Assembly (NCBI GenBank): GCA_041191265.1
Contig: JBEEPE010000154.1
Location: forward strand, 1-5,917
Reading direction: 5' to 3'
From: JBEEPE01 sp041191265
GTDB taxonomy: Bacteria > Verrucomicrobiota > Verrucomicrobiia > Chthoniobacterales > Chthoniobacteraceae
Length of the DNA stretch: 5,917 nt
Shown here: in pieces, positions 1 through 5,715 of the stretch
Position numbering within the stretch: the stretch's first letter is position 1
Layout: every line of letters starts with the position of its first letter
Notes under the pieces: model-generated
What the model saw: only the letters and a program-made list of their open reading frames with translations
The model's database searches: none
What the model was told of the DNA's origin: nothing
Program-made: the position numbers and the translations under genes

Positions 1-276
1 GATCTCGCCACCGATCATCTCGTGCTTCCCAACGGAACAATCCAATCCCACTCCACGCCTTTCACCAAAGGCATCTCAACGCACGGAACAGGTTGCTCAT
101 TCGCCGCACTCATCGCCGCCCGACTCGCCCACGGCTTCTCCTTGGCAGACGCATTCATCAGCGCAAAAAAACATCTGGCCGCCGCGATTGAGCAACACCT
201 CCGCTGGACGACTCCCTCGACCACAGACGCTCTGCACCACTTCGCTCCAATCCATATCCCGTACCCCGCACCGTGA
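1..276 (+). CDS. thiD: ThiD, hydroxymethylpyrimidine (phosphate) kinase, C-terminal part (5' truncated)
   Basis: The last 91 codons of a gene that enters the window in frame at base 1 and stops with TGA at 274-276. The ThiD family phosphorylates 4-amino-5-hydroxymethyl-2-methylpyrimidine and then its monophosphate in thiamin biosynthesis, in the cytoplasm. The visible part carries the family's ATP/anion-hole motif HGTGC (visible residues 28-32), followed by the helix SFAALIAARLA, as in the HGTGCTLSAA stretch of classical ThiD. The family-typical HHF near the C terminus (visible residues 79-81) is also present. These features separate it from ribokinase and PdxK/PdxY relatives, which lack this exact arrangement. 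A GTG at 22 is internal and not a real start. The stop codon overlaps the GTG start of the following kinase gene in GTGA (273-276), so the two are likely cotranscribed. The N-terminal substrate-binding half lies outside the window. Confidence 0.88.
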   Translation, partial: DLATDHLVLPNGTIQSHSTPFTKGISTHGTGCSFAALIAARLAHGFSLADAFISAKKHLAAAIEQHLRWTTPSTTDALHHFAPIHIPYPAP

Positions 277-1592
277 GCCCCTCCTCCGTCAGTCAAGGGC
301 TCCTCGGACGCCTCATCTCTAAGCTCGAGCCAACGGAGCCCTCCGCACTTGCCGCTCCCGCACTCAGCCTCACCTGGCTGCTTCGCCTCCGCTGGGGCGC
401 TGTCCTTGGCCAAACAGCGACCATCCTTACCGCTGCCTACGCACTGGACGTCCCCCTCAACGTCGGCCCCCTGCTCGCCATCGTGGGAGCAAATGCGGTC
501 TCCAACCTTCTCCTGTCCCTCCACCCCAAACGCCACAGCACCGATCCGAACAAACTTTTTCAAACCATCCTGATTGTCGACACCCTGACGCTCACGCTCC
601 TCCTCTTGGATTCTGGGGCGGCGGATAACCCCTTCTCTTCCTTCTACCTCGTTCACGTCGCCATCGCGGCCATCGCGCCGGAAAAGCGCACAGCGTGGAT
701 TGTTGCGGCATGGTGCGGTGCATGCCTGCTGCTCCTCCACCTCGCGCCGCTCCTCATTCATACCACCAACCCCATCCCGCCCCACGTTCTGTCCATCGGC
801 AAATACGCGTCCGCCACCCTCACCGCCGTCGCGATCGCCTTCTTCACGGGACGACTCCACCGCGCGCTCCGACGCCGCGAAGCCGATGTCGCACGACTCC
901 GCATCGCAGCCGAACAACGGGAACGATTCGCCGCACTCGCAACGCTCGCCGCTGGAGTTGCTCACGAACTCGGCTCCCCCCTCGGCACCATTCTGGTCGC
1001 CTCAAAAGAACTTGAGATTCTCGCCAAAAACCAACCCGATCCCGCCCTCCTCGAAGACGCACGCCTCATTCGCTCAGAAACCGAACGGTGCCGCACCCTC
1101 CTCGGTCGCCTCAACGCAAAATCCACCGCCGAACTCGGCGAACCCCCCGTCCAAACGTCCGTCGGCGACCTCTTCCACACGCTCCGCGACATTCTCGCAC
1201 CCCACATCCTCCCCCGCGTCATCGGCCCAGACCCCATCGAGCCCATCGCACTGCTCCTCCCAAAATCCGCCGTGACCGAGGCCATTGCTTGCCTCGTCCG
1301 TAACGCCGCCGAAGCCACCACCGGCCTCATCCGCCTCGGCGCCTCCCTCGAGAACGAATGGATCACCTTCTCCGTGCAAGATCAGGGAACGGCTCTGCCA
1401 GACACTCTCACCACCCACTTCGGAGAACCATTCTTCACTACCAAGGAACAAGGCCGCGGAATGGGGCTCGGCCTCTACCTCGTCCGCCTCCTCGCGGAAC
1501 GCCTCGGCGGAACCTTCTCGCTCACCAATACCCACGCCGGCACCATCGCCTCACTCACGCTCCCCAAACGCTGCCCAACCCCCCTCCCATGA
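273..1592 (+). CDS. regB: RegB/PrrB/ActS-type redox-sensing membrane histidine kinase
   Basis: A 439-residue sensor kinase, probably in the inner membrane, that would autophosphorylate on histidine and pass the phosphate to the regulator encoded next. Residues about 42-193 are hydrophobic with roughly six membrane segments. The LRLRW-x-AVLGQ stretch near residue 37 resembles the start of the RegB membrane domain. GAADNPF (115-121) matches the RegB quinone-site motif GGxxNPF except for Gly to Ala at the second position. The H-box AHELGSPLGTI puts the phospho-acceptor at His231. Cys273 in ETERCRTLL corresponds to the redox-active Cys265 of RegB (42 residues after His here, 40 in RegB). The ATPase domain shows the N-box (Asn344), G1 (DQG, 370-372), F-box (EPFFTTK) and G2 (GRGMGLGL). 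The GTG start is chosen because it overlaps the thiD stop and gives the right N terminus; no SD is visible. The stop overlaps the regulator start as ATGA. The family call is firm; the signal sensed is inferred. Confidence 0.87.
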   Translation: MSPSSVSQGLLGRLISKLEPTEPSALAAPALSLTWLLRLRWGAVLGQTATILTAAYALDVPLNVGPLLAIVGANAVSNLLLSLHPKRHSTDPNKLFQTILIVDTLTLTLLLLDSGAADNPFSSFYLVHVAIAAIAPEKRTAWIVAAWCGACLLLLHLAPLLIHTTNPIPPHVLSIGKYASATLTAVAIAFFTGRLHRALRRREADVARLRIAAEQRERFAALATLAAGVAHELGSPLGTILVASKELEILAKNQPDPALLEDARLIRSETERCRTLLGRLNAKSTAELGEPPVQTSVGDLFHTLRDILAPHILPRVIGPDPIEPIALLLPKSAVTEAIACLVRNAAEATTGLIRLGASLENEWITFSVQDQGTALPDTLTTHFGEPFFTTKEQGRGMGLGLYLVRLLAERLGGTFSLTNTHAGTIASLTLPKRCPTPLP

Positions 1593-2122
1593 AAACACGC
1601 ATCCTCGTCATCGACGACGAACAACCCTATCGCGATCGACTCGTGCGCGCGTTCCAATCCAGAGGCCATGACGCACGCGCCGCAGAAGACGGCCCTTCCG
1701 CTCTCAAAATTCTTTCCGAGTTCGTCCCCGAACGTGCCGTGCTCGACCTGAAAATGCCCGGCCCCGGTGGGCTCACCGTCTTAAAGGAACTTCTCTCCGA
1801 ACTTCCGGACCTCAAGGTCATCCTCCTCACCGGCTACGGCAGCATCGCCTCCGCCCTCGAAGCCGTGAGAAACGGCGCCATCGACTACCTCACGAAACCC
1901 GCTGACGCCGACCAAATCCTAGCCGCTTTTGACAAACCAGGCGGGGTCACAGATCACACGGAGTCACCCCACGAAATCCCAACTCTCGACCGCGTCGAGT
2001 GGGAGCACATTCAACGCGTCCTCTCCGAATGCTCCGGCAACATCTCCGAAGCCGCCCGTCGCCTGAACCTTCACCGCCGGACGCTCCAGCGAAAACTGGA
2101 CAAGTACCCGCCGCTGCATTGA
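1589..2122 (+). CDS. regA: RegA/PrrA/ActR-type response regulator with Fis-type HTH
   Basis: A 177-residue two-component response regulator, close to the roughly 184 residues usual for RegA. The receiver domain (about 1-115) has the acidic pair Asp9/Asp10, phospho-acceptor Asp53 in LDLKMPG, Thr81 and Lys103 in LTKP. A short linker leads to a Fis-type helix-turn-helix at about 137-170. WEHIQRV (138-144) and ARRLNLHRRTLQRKL (156-170) are nearly the RegA signature (ARRLNMHRRTLQR). In proteobacteria RegA controls respiration, carbon and nitrogen fixation and other redox-linked genes; targets here cannot be read from the window. The ATG at 1589 overlaps the kinase stop (ATGA) and starts exactly at the receiver's first strand. 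The frame is open further upstream to 1358, but that part is read inside the kinase gene and has no receiver-like sequence. No SD is visible (CCCCTCCC precedes ATG), consistent with coupled translation. Confidence 0.92.
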   Translation: MKTRILVIDDEQPYRDRLVRAFQSRGHDARAAEDGPSALKILSEFVPERAVLDLKMPGPGGLTVLKELLSELPDLKVILLTGYGSIASALEAVRNGAIDYLTKPADADQILAAFDKPGGVTDHTESPHEIPTLDRVEWEHIQRVLSECSGNISEAARRLNLHRRTLQRKLDKYPPLH

Positions 2123-2160
2123 TCGAACCATCCCCTCACAGATCGCGTTGCACCCCAGCT

Positions 2161-2634
2161 TTAGCCCCGTTGATCAAAAATCCGTCGCAACGCCTCGGGA
2201 TTGCCCGCCACATCCGCCAACGTGTACCGATCAAGAACTGCGTAAAACGCCTGCTGCGCCTCCCCCAAAACCCGCTTCAAAGCACAGGCCGGAGAAATAA
2301 TGCAAGTGTTCGTCTTCGCATCAAAACACTCCACCAAAACCTGGTCCCCCTCCACACGACGCACCACCTGACCCAACACAATCTTCTCTGGTGCCTTCGC
2401 CAGACGCACCCCACCAGACCGACCACGAACCAGCTCAATGACCCCAGTCGTCCCCAAAGCCTGAGCCACCTTCGTCAAATGGTTGGAAGAAATCCCATAA
2501 GCTTCCGCGACACGCGGCACCGTGACGGTTTCTCTCGGATGAACCGCCAAGTACACCAGCAGGCGCAGGCTATAGTCGGTTCGTAAGTTGAGATTCACGG
2601 GGTCGGAATCGCCCATTCGACGGAGTTTGTCCAT
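2161..2634 (-). CDS. nsrR: Rrf2-family [Fe-S] transcriptional repressor, NsrR-like
   Basis: A winged-helix Rrf2 regulator, 157 residues from the ATG at 2634. The HTH region spans roughly residues 19-80 (RTDYSLRLLVYLA, SSNHLTKVAQAL, GRSGGVRLA). Three cysteines, Cys103, Cys111 and Cys117, form C-x7-C-x5-C, the spacing of Bacillus subtilis NsrR. ISPACALKRVL, then LDRYTLADV, resembles the NsrR C-terminal segment. NsrR holds a [4Fe-4S] cluster and releases DNA on nitrosylation; an IscR-like role is the main alternative. The start is uncertain. Aligned to family members, the protein should begin at the GTG at 2596-2598 (NLNLRTDY), giving 145 residues, cysteines at 91/99/105 and Asp8 at the position that helps bind the cluster in Streptomyces NsrR. 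The longer form uses ATG with AAGG directly against it; another ATG lies at 2616. The gene converges on regA (38 bases apart) and diverges from the methyltransferase gene. Autorepression is likely by family habit, but no operator was recognised. Confidence 0.8.
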   Translation of the reverse strand: MDKLRRMGDSDPVNLNLRTDYSLRLLVYLAVHPRETVTVPRVAEAYGISSNHLTKVAQALGTTGVIELVRGRSGGVRLAKAPEKIVLGQVVRRVEGDQVLVECFDAKTNTCIISPACALKRVLGEAQQAFYAVLDRYTLADVAGNPEALRRIFDQRG

Positions 2635-2678
2635 CCTTTACAGAGAAAAACGCGCCTGAACCCGCGCACAACCAACCT
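2599..2678. promoter_or_regulatory. Divergent control region between the NsrR-like gene and mnmM
   Basis: Transcription must start in both directions from here or from inside the neighbouring genes. The gap is 44 bases (2635-2678) if the repressor starts at ATG 2634, or 80 bases if it starts at the family-aligned GTG at 2598. I see no clear -10/-35 pair and no NsrR-type palindrome. It does contain CGCG-(8)-CGCG at 2651-2666 and the word TTACAGAGAA at 2638-2647, repeated in the next intergenic gap. The regulatory role is inferred from gene arrangement only. Confidence 0.35.
2638..2647 (+). repeat. 10-base repeat TTACAGAGAA, copy 1
   Basis: An exact 10-base word that occurs again at 3320-3329. 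Both copies are in non-coding sequence upstream of a + strand gene, 31 bases before the mnmM start here. It could be a shared regulator site or coincidence. Confidence 0.3.
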
Positions 2679-3278
2679 ATGCAACGCCTCCCCGCCATCA
2701 CCACCATCGCCCACTGGTACCTGCGAAACCTTCTCCCCGAAAACGCATGCGTCGTCGACGCCACCTGCGGCAACGGACACGACTCAGCCCTTCTCGCAGA
2801 ACTCGTCGCTCCGAATGGATTCCTGCTCTCCGTCGATATCCAACCTGAAGCCATTCAAGCGACCTCCCAACGTCTCTCGCACATCGGTGTCTCGCCAAAC
2901 CGTTGGGCATGTCTGCTCGCAGACCATCGAGACCTTCCGTTAATCCTTCCGACACCGCTGCAATCCGGACTGGATGCTGCCGTTTTCAATCTCGGGTACC
3001 TCCCCGGGGGACCAAAAACAATCACGACCGCCCGCTCCTCAATGGATGCCCTCAAACGAACTCTTCCCCTCCTCAAGCCGAGCGGCTTTTTGGTCGTCAC
3101 TTCTTACCCCGGTTTTGAAGAGGGGTTAGCAGAGCACAATGGGGTCGCGGAGTGGCTCCATCAGAAGGCATCGAACGGACATGACCTCCACCACCTCGTC
3201 TCCGAAGGCCGCCAACAGCGTCCGCCCGAGCTCTGGATCCTCTCGAACGGCAAATCAACAACTCACCCGCTCGCCTAA
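2679..3278 (+). CDS. mnmM: MnmM/YtqB-type tRNA wobble-uridine methyltransferase (class I SAM-dependent)
   Basis: A 199-residue cytoplasmic methyltransferase of the family long labelled 'rRNA methylase' (YtqB type, PF06962). Bacillus subtilis YtqB (about 194 residues) was later shown to be MnmM, which methylates 5-aminomethyluridine at tRNA wobble position 34 to mnm5U. SAM-binding motif I is VDATCGNGHD (26-35), and Asp53 in SVDIQ is the acidic residue after strand 2. The family signature FNLGYLPGG (103-111) followed by ITT, and TSYPG (141-145) with EEG after it, are present in the expected order. RPPELWIL near the C terminus (181-188) matches the usual PP motif before the final strand. The ATG at 2679 begins right before the conserved first helix; only CCAACCT precedes it, so no SD is present. 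The gene is divergent from the NsrR-like regulator, so the regulator may control it. The family call is firm; the tRNA substrate is carried over from the B. subtilis work. Confidence 0.86.
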   Translation: MQRLPAITTIAHWYLRNLLPENACVVDATCGNGHDSALLAELVAPNGFLLSVDIQPEAIQATSQRLSHIGVSPNRWACLLADHRDLPLILPTPLQSGLDAAVFNLGYLPGGPKTITTARSSMDALKRTLPLLKPSGFLVVTSYPGFEEGLAEHNGVAEWLHQKASNGHDLHHLVSEGRQQRPPELWILSNGKSTTHPLA

Positions 3279-3381
3279 ACAATATTTTTTTCGAGCCCTA
3301 GCTCCTCACCTTAGGCCGCTTACAGAGAAGCCACTCTGAGCGTCAAAGGTCAAGGCAAGGGGATTGCTACGACGCCAGCCA
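3279..3381. other. Non-coding gap between mnmM and the cyclase-like gene
   Basis: 103 bases with no gene I can support. It holds a seven-T run (3285-3291) without a GC-rich stem before it, a small GAGC/GCTC dyad (3293-3304), the second TTACAGAGAA word, a five-base stem CAGAG/CTCTG with a six-base loop (3323-3338), and AAGG-type SD-like sequence at 3352-3362. The SD-like sequence would suit a TTG start at 3364 better than the ATG at 3382. The promoter for the following gene is probably here, but I cannot place it. Confidence 0.5.
3320..3329 (+). repeat. 10-base repeat TTACAGAGAA, copy 2
   Basis: The exact second copy of the word at 2638-2647, placed 52 bases before the ATG of the cyclase-like gene. 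It overlaps the CAGAG/CTCTG mini-dyad at 3323-3338. Confidence 0.3.
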
Positions 3382-4665
3382 ATGAAATCCCCTGCGGTCC
3401 ACTCTAAAATCCTCGTTCCGGCTGCTCTCCTGAGCGGGCTCGCTTGGATTTATCGAGAAGACTTCCCCGGGATACCTGCTGTCGCCCAACTCGAAGCCAG
3501 CCTGCGAGTTAAAAACCTGTTTTTCGTCACATCACCGGTTCTCGGTCTGATTGACGCAGTCGCGATTGCCGCATCAAGTGGCCTCCTACTCTGGGGCACC
3601 CTCACGAGCCGAAATACCCGCGAGTTTGTCATCCACGCCTGCGCCGCACTCGCGGTAGCCGCAGGCTTCTGGTTCCTCGCAGCCCAGACCGGAATGCCGC
3701 TCTCATGGGAAGCCATGGCCATCGCCGCACTGGCGACCCTGCTGACCGCCGGACTCCTCCATACCCCAGTCGAAGCCGGTACCGCATCAACTCCAGCGAC
3801 CTCGCAAACCTCACAAGAACCGGTAATCGCGGAGAAACCCGTACCCCGTGAACCGCGCGTCATCGTGGCGACCATTCTCCACGCCCAACTCGTCAACCTT
3901 TCTGAACTGCTCGAATCCGAGGACGCCGTCGCATGCGACCAACTCGTCCAGTCCGCCATCCGCGAAATCATCAACACCTGCAACCGCTTCGGCGGGCGGA
4001 TTCAGTCCGTCTCTGTGAATGCCGTGCAAGCGGTGTTCCATCATGACGCGTCAGGCAACCACGCGACTCAGGCACTCCGTGCCGGAATCCTCGCCCGCGA
4101 GCGCCTGAAGACGCTTGCTAATCCGTTCCAAGACGGCGAGCCACGATGCCTTCCTGACTTCCGCATCGGAATCAACACTGGCGAGACCCTCGAGACCACC
4201 CTTGCCCTTGCAACACCCACCCCCTGCATCGGGGGAGAACCCGTCGAATGGGCTCGCAAGCTTGCCGGCGCAAATCTCGTCTTCGGTTCCAAAGTGCTCG
4301 CCAGTCCCTCCTCCCTGTCCCTTGCCGGCCCGTCCTTCGAATGTCGCTCCCTCGATACGCTCCAGCGTTTCCTTCCCCCGTTTCCACCGGAAACCATCGT
4401 CGAACCGCTCGCGCTCAAAGGAACCCTCGACGATGACGAGAAACAGCGCCTCGACGCATGGGAAGACGGTATCCGCCTCTACCGCAACCAACGCTGGCTC
4501 GCTGCGCGGAATCACTTTCTCCGAAGCCTCTCGCCCGGCGCTTCCGATGAAGCCCTCGATCTGTACCTCGCGCGCATCGAGGAGAGGCTCGCACCTGAAG
4601 AATCCTCGGAAGATTCCGACACCCTCCGCCCCCTCCCCCTTGCGAAATCCCGCAAAGCCTCTTAG
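3382..4665 (+). CDS. Membrane protein with a degenerate class III adenylate/guanylate cyclase-like domain
   Basis: 427 residues from the ATG. The N-terminal part has hydrophobic segments at about 10-24, 53-73, 82-102 and 109-127, then a Ser/Thr/Pro-rich linker (131-157). Residues about 159-345 read as a class III nucleotidyl cyclase fold: an IVATILHAQLVNLS strand where VTVLFADIVGFT is usual, FGGRIQ (203-208), an AVQAVF strand, FRIGINTG (260-267) and GEPVEWARKLAGAN (285-298). LKG (345-347) closes the domain. Catalytic positions are altered: first metal Asp to Gln169, second metal Asp to Asn213 (GD becomes VN), transition-state Asn to Glu289 and Arg to Lys293. It is probably a binding or scaffold protein, not an active cyclase. 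Residues about 352-402 form a helical TPR-like tail often seen after such domains. A TTG at 3364 would add six residues and has better-placed AAGG; I chose ATG because the membrane segment follows normally. It lies 18 bases before recR. Its ligand and function are unknown. Confidence 0.75.
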   Translation: MKSPAVHSKILVPAALLSGLAWIYREDFPGIPAVAQLEASLRVKNLFFVTSPVLGLIDAVAIAASSGLLLWGTLTSRNTREFVIHACAALAVAAGFWFLAAQTGMPLSWEAMAIAALATLLTAGLLHTPVEAGTASTPATSQTSQEPVIAEKPVPREPRVIVATILHAQLVNLSELLESEDAVACDQLVQSAIREIINTCNRFGGRIQSVSVNAVQAVFHHDASGNHATQALRAGILARERLKTLANPFQDGEPRCLPDFRIGINTGETLETTLALATPTPCIGGEPVEWARKLAGANLVFGSKVLASPSSLSLAGPSFECRSLDTLQRFLPPFPPETIVEPLALKGTLDDDEKQRLDAWEDGIRLYRNQRWLAARNHFLRSLSPGASDEALDLYLARIEERLAPEESSEDSDTLRPLPLAKSRKAS

Positions 4666-4683
4666 GTTTTCTCCCAACCAAGG

Positions 4684-5292
4684 ATGAACCGCGCCGAGTA
4701 TCCCGCTGCCATGCGGTCCCTTATCGCCGAACTGAAGCGCCTTCCCGGCATCGGTTCGCGCAGCGCAGAACGCATCGCCCTCTGGATGATTCAATCCAAA
4801 GATTCGCATCCTGACGCCCTTTCCGAGGCCATTCACCGCGCCGCCAACGCCATCTCCCCCTGCACCCAGTGCGGGTTTTTCGCCGAAAAAGAACTCTGCG
4901 AAATCTGCGCCGACCCCCGACGCGATACGTCGCTACTCTGCGTTGTGGAATCGCCGACCGACATCCTCTCCCTCGAACGCTCCGCAAGCTTCAATGGCCT
5001 CTACCACGCCCTCGGAGGCCGCCTCTCCCCCCTGAACGGCATCGGCCCAGAATCCCTTCGCATCGACGCCCTTCTCACCCGAACCCTCGCCGCCCCCCCA
5101 GCCGAAACAATCCTCGCGCTCAGCGCCGACGTCGAAGGTGAGGCCACCGCAAACTACCTCGCCGATCTCCTCCGCTCGCGATCCGGCCGAATCTCCCGAA
5201 TCGCCCAAGGCCTCCCCGCAGGTACAAGTCTTGAATTCGCGGACGATCTCACCTTACATCGTGCTCTGTCCGGCCGACGCTACCTCGGTTGA
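4684..5292 (+). CDS. recR: Recombination mediator RecR
   Basis: A complete 202-residue RecR, the usual family length. RecR works with RecF and RecO to load RecA on gapped, SSB-coated DNA. The helix-hairpin-helix is LPGIGSRSAERIA (20-32). The zinc finger has Cys60, Cys63, Cys72 and Cys75 (C-x2-C-x8-C-x2-C), followed by DPRRD. The Toprim domain begins at LCVVE (Glu89) and continues through NGLYHALGGRLSPLNGIGP (104-122) and VEGEATANYLADLL (150-163), all in family order. The C-terminal Walker-like end is LTLHRALSGRR (189-199). The ATG at 4684 fits the family N terminus; AAGG directly abuts it, so SD spacing is not standard. The gene follows the cyclase-like gene by 18 bases and precedes the PII gene by 34 bases, so the three may share a transcript. 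The usual partners dnaX and the YbaB/EbfC gene are not next to it. Confidence 0.96.
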   Translation: MNRAEYPAAMRSLIAELKRLPGIGSRSAERIALWMIQSKDSHPDALSEAIHRAANAISPCTQCGFFAEKELCEICADPRRDTSLLCVVESPTDILSLERSASFNGLYHALGGRLSPLNGIGPESLRIDALLTRTLAAPPAETILALSADVEGEATANYLADLLRSRSGRISRIAQGLPAGTSLEFADDLTLHRALSGRRYLG

Positions 5293-5326
5293 TCGCAGCC
5301 AAACATTTTACCCAACCCTTTTCCTC

Positions 5327-5665
5327 ATGAAAAAAATCGAAGCCATCGTCAAACCATTCAAAGTCGAAGACGTTAAAGAAGCCCTGACTCAAGCCGGCGT
5401 TGAAGGGATGACCATCACCGAAGTCAAAGGATTTGGCCGCCAAAAAGGGCACACCGAAATCTACCGCGGCAGTGAGTACACCGTCGACTTCCTCCCGAAA
5501 ATGAAGTTCGAAGTCATTGTGGACGATTCCCGAGTAGACGAAGTCGTGCAGGCCATCATCAAATCCGCCAAGACTGGGAAAATCGGTGACGGAAAAGTGT
5601 TCGTTCTCCCGATGGAAGACGCCATCCGCATCAGGACTGGCGAGCGCGGCGCAGAAGCCGTTTAG
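5327..5665 (+). CDS. glnB: PII nitrogen-regulatory protein (GlnB/GlnK)
   Basis: A 112-residue PII signal protein, standard length. PII trimers bind ATP/ADP and 2-oxoglutarate and regulate nitrogen metabolism enzymes, regulators or the AmtB ammonium channel. The start MKKIEAIVKPFK is typical. The T-loop region VKGFGRQKGHTEIYRG (33-48) leads to SEYTVDFLPK with Tyr51, the uridylylation site. The B-loop TGKIGDGK (83-90) and C-loop RIRTGERG (101-108) are intact, so nucleotide binding and covalent control should both be possible. Whether it is GlnB or GlnK cannot be decided by sequence; no amtB or glnA is adjacent, which mildly favours GlnB. ATG 5327 is chosen because the family begins there; the frame is open upstream into recR but carries no PII sequence. 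The leader is pyrimidine-rich (CCCTTTTCCTC) with no SD. The gene is richer in A and G than its neighbours, perhaps reflecting high expression. A strong terminator follows. Confidence 0.96.
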   Translation: MKKIEAIVKPFKVEDVKEALTQAGVEGMTITEVKGFGRQKGHTEIYRGSEYTVDFLPKMKFEVIVDDSRVDEVVQAIIKSAKTGKIGDGKVFVLPMEDAIRIRTGERGAEAV

Positions 5666-5686
5666 CCCCCCGCATTCTCCGCACAC

Positions 5687-5715
5687 AGCCCCGCTCTCAA
5701 AAGCGGGGCTTTTTT
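5687..5715 (+). terminator. Intrinsic terminator after the PII gene
   Basis: A perfect nine-base stem, AGCCCCGCT (5687-5695) with AGCGGGGCT (5702-5710), and a six-base loop CTCAAA. Five more T follow the stem's last T (5711-5715). It begins 21 bases after the PII stop codon. The U-tract touches the uppP start codon at 5716. A second partial copy of the 5' arm (AGCCCC, 5664-5669) could pair with the same 3' arm. Confidence 0.9.

Noticed and set aside
15..965. A 316-codon open frame on the minus strand across thiD and the kinase gene
   Set aside because: It is antisense to two well-supported genes, its translation is Gly/Arg/Glu-rich and low in recognisable motifs, and the strong C bias of the + strand removes stop codons from this frame.
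1358..1588. An upstream extension of the response regulator
   Set aside because: The extra part is Arg/Pro/His-rich, overlaps the kinase ATPase domain in another frame, and the receiver domain begins exactly at ATG 1589.
2123..2160. A bidirectional terminator between regA and the NsrR-like gene
   Set aside because: Only short GATC-type dyads are present; I found no GC-rich stem with a T run on either strand.
2651..2666. CGCG-(8)-CGCG as the Rrf2 regulator operator
   Set aside because: The half-sites are only four bases and self-palindromic, common in GC-rich DNA, and unlike known AT-rich NsrR operators.
3285..3291. A T run after mnmM as an intrinsic terminator
   Set aside because: No GC-rich inverted repeat precedes it; the small dyads nearby come after the T run.
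3323..3338. The CAGAG/CTCTG hairpin as an RNA element or riboswitch
   Set aside because: A five-base stem with a six-base loop is too small to distinguish from chance, and no known riboswitch core is visible.
4051..4836. A 261-codon open frame on the minus strand opposite the cyclase-like gene and recR
   Set aside because: It covers conserved parts of two real genes on the other strand and shows no domain; it is a composition effect.
5138..5326. An upstream extension of the PII protein
   Set aside because: It lies mostly inside recR in another frame, and PII proteins begin at the MKKIEAI start at 5327.
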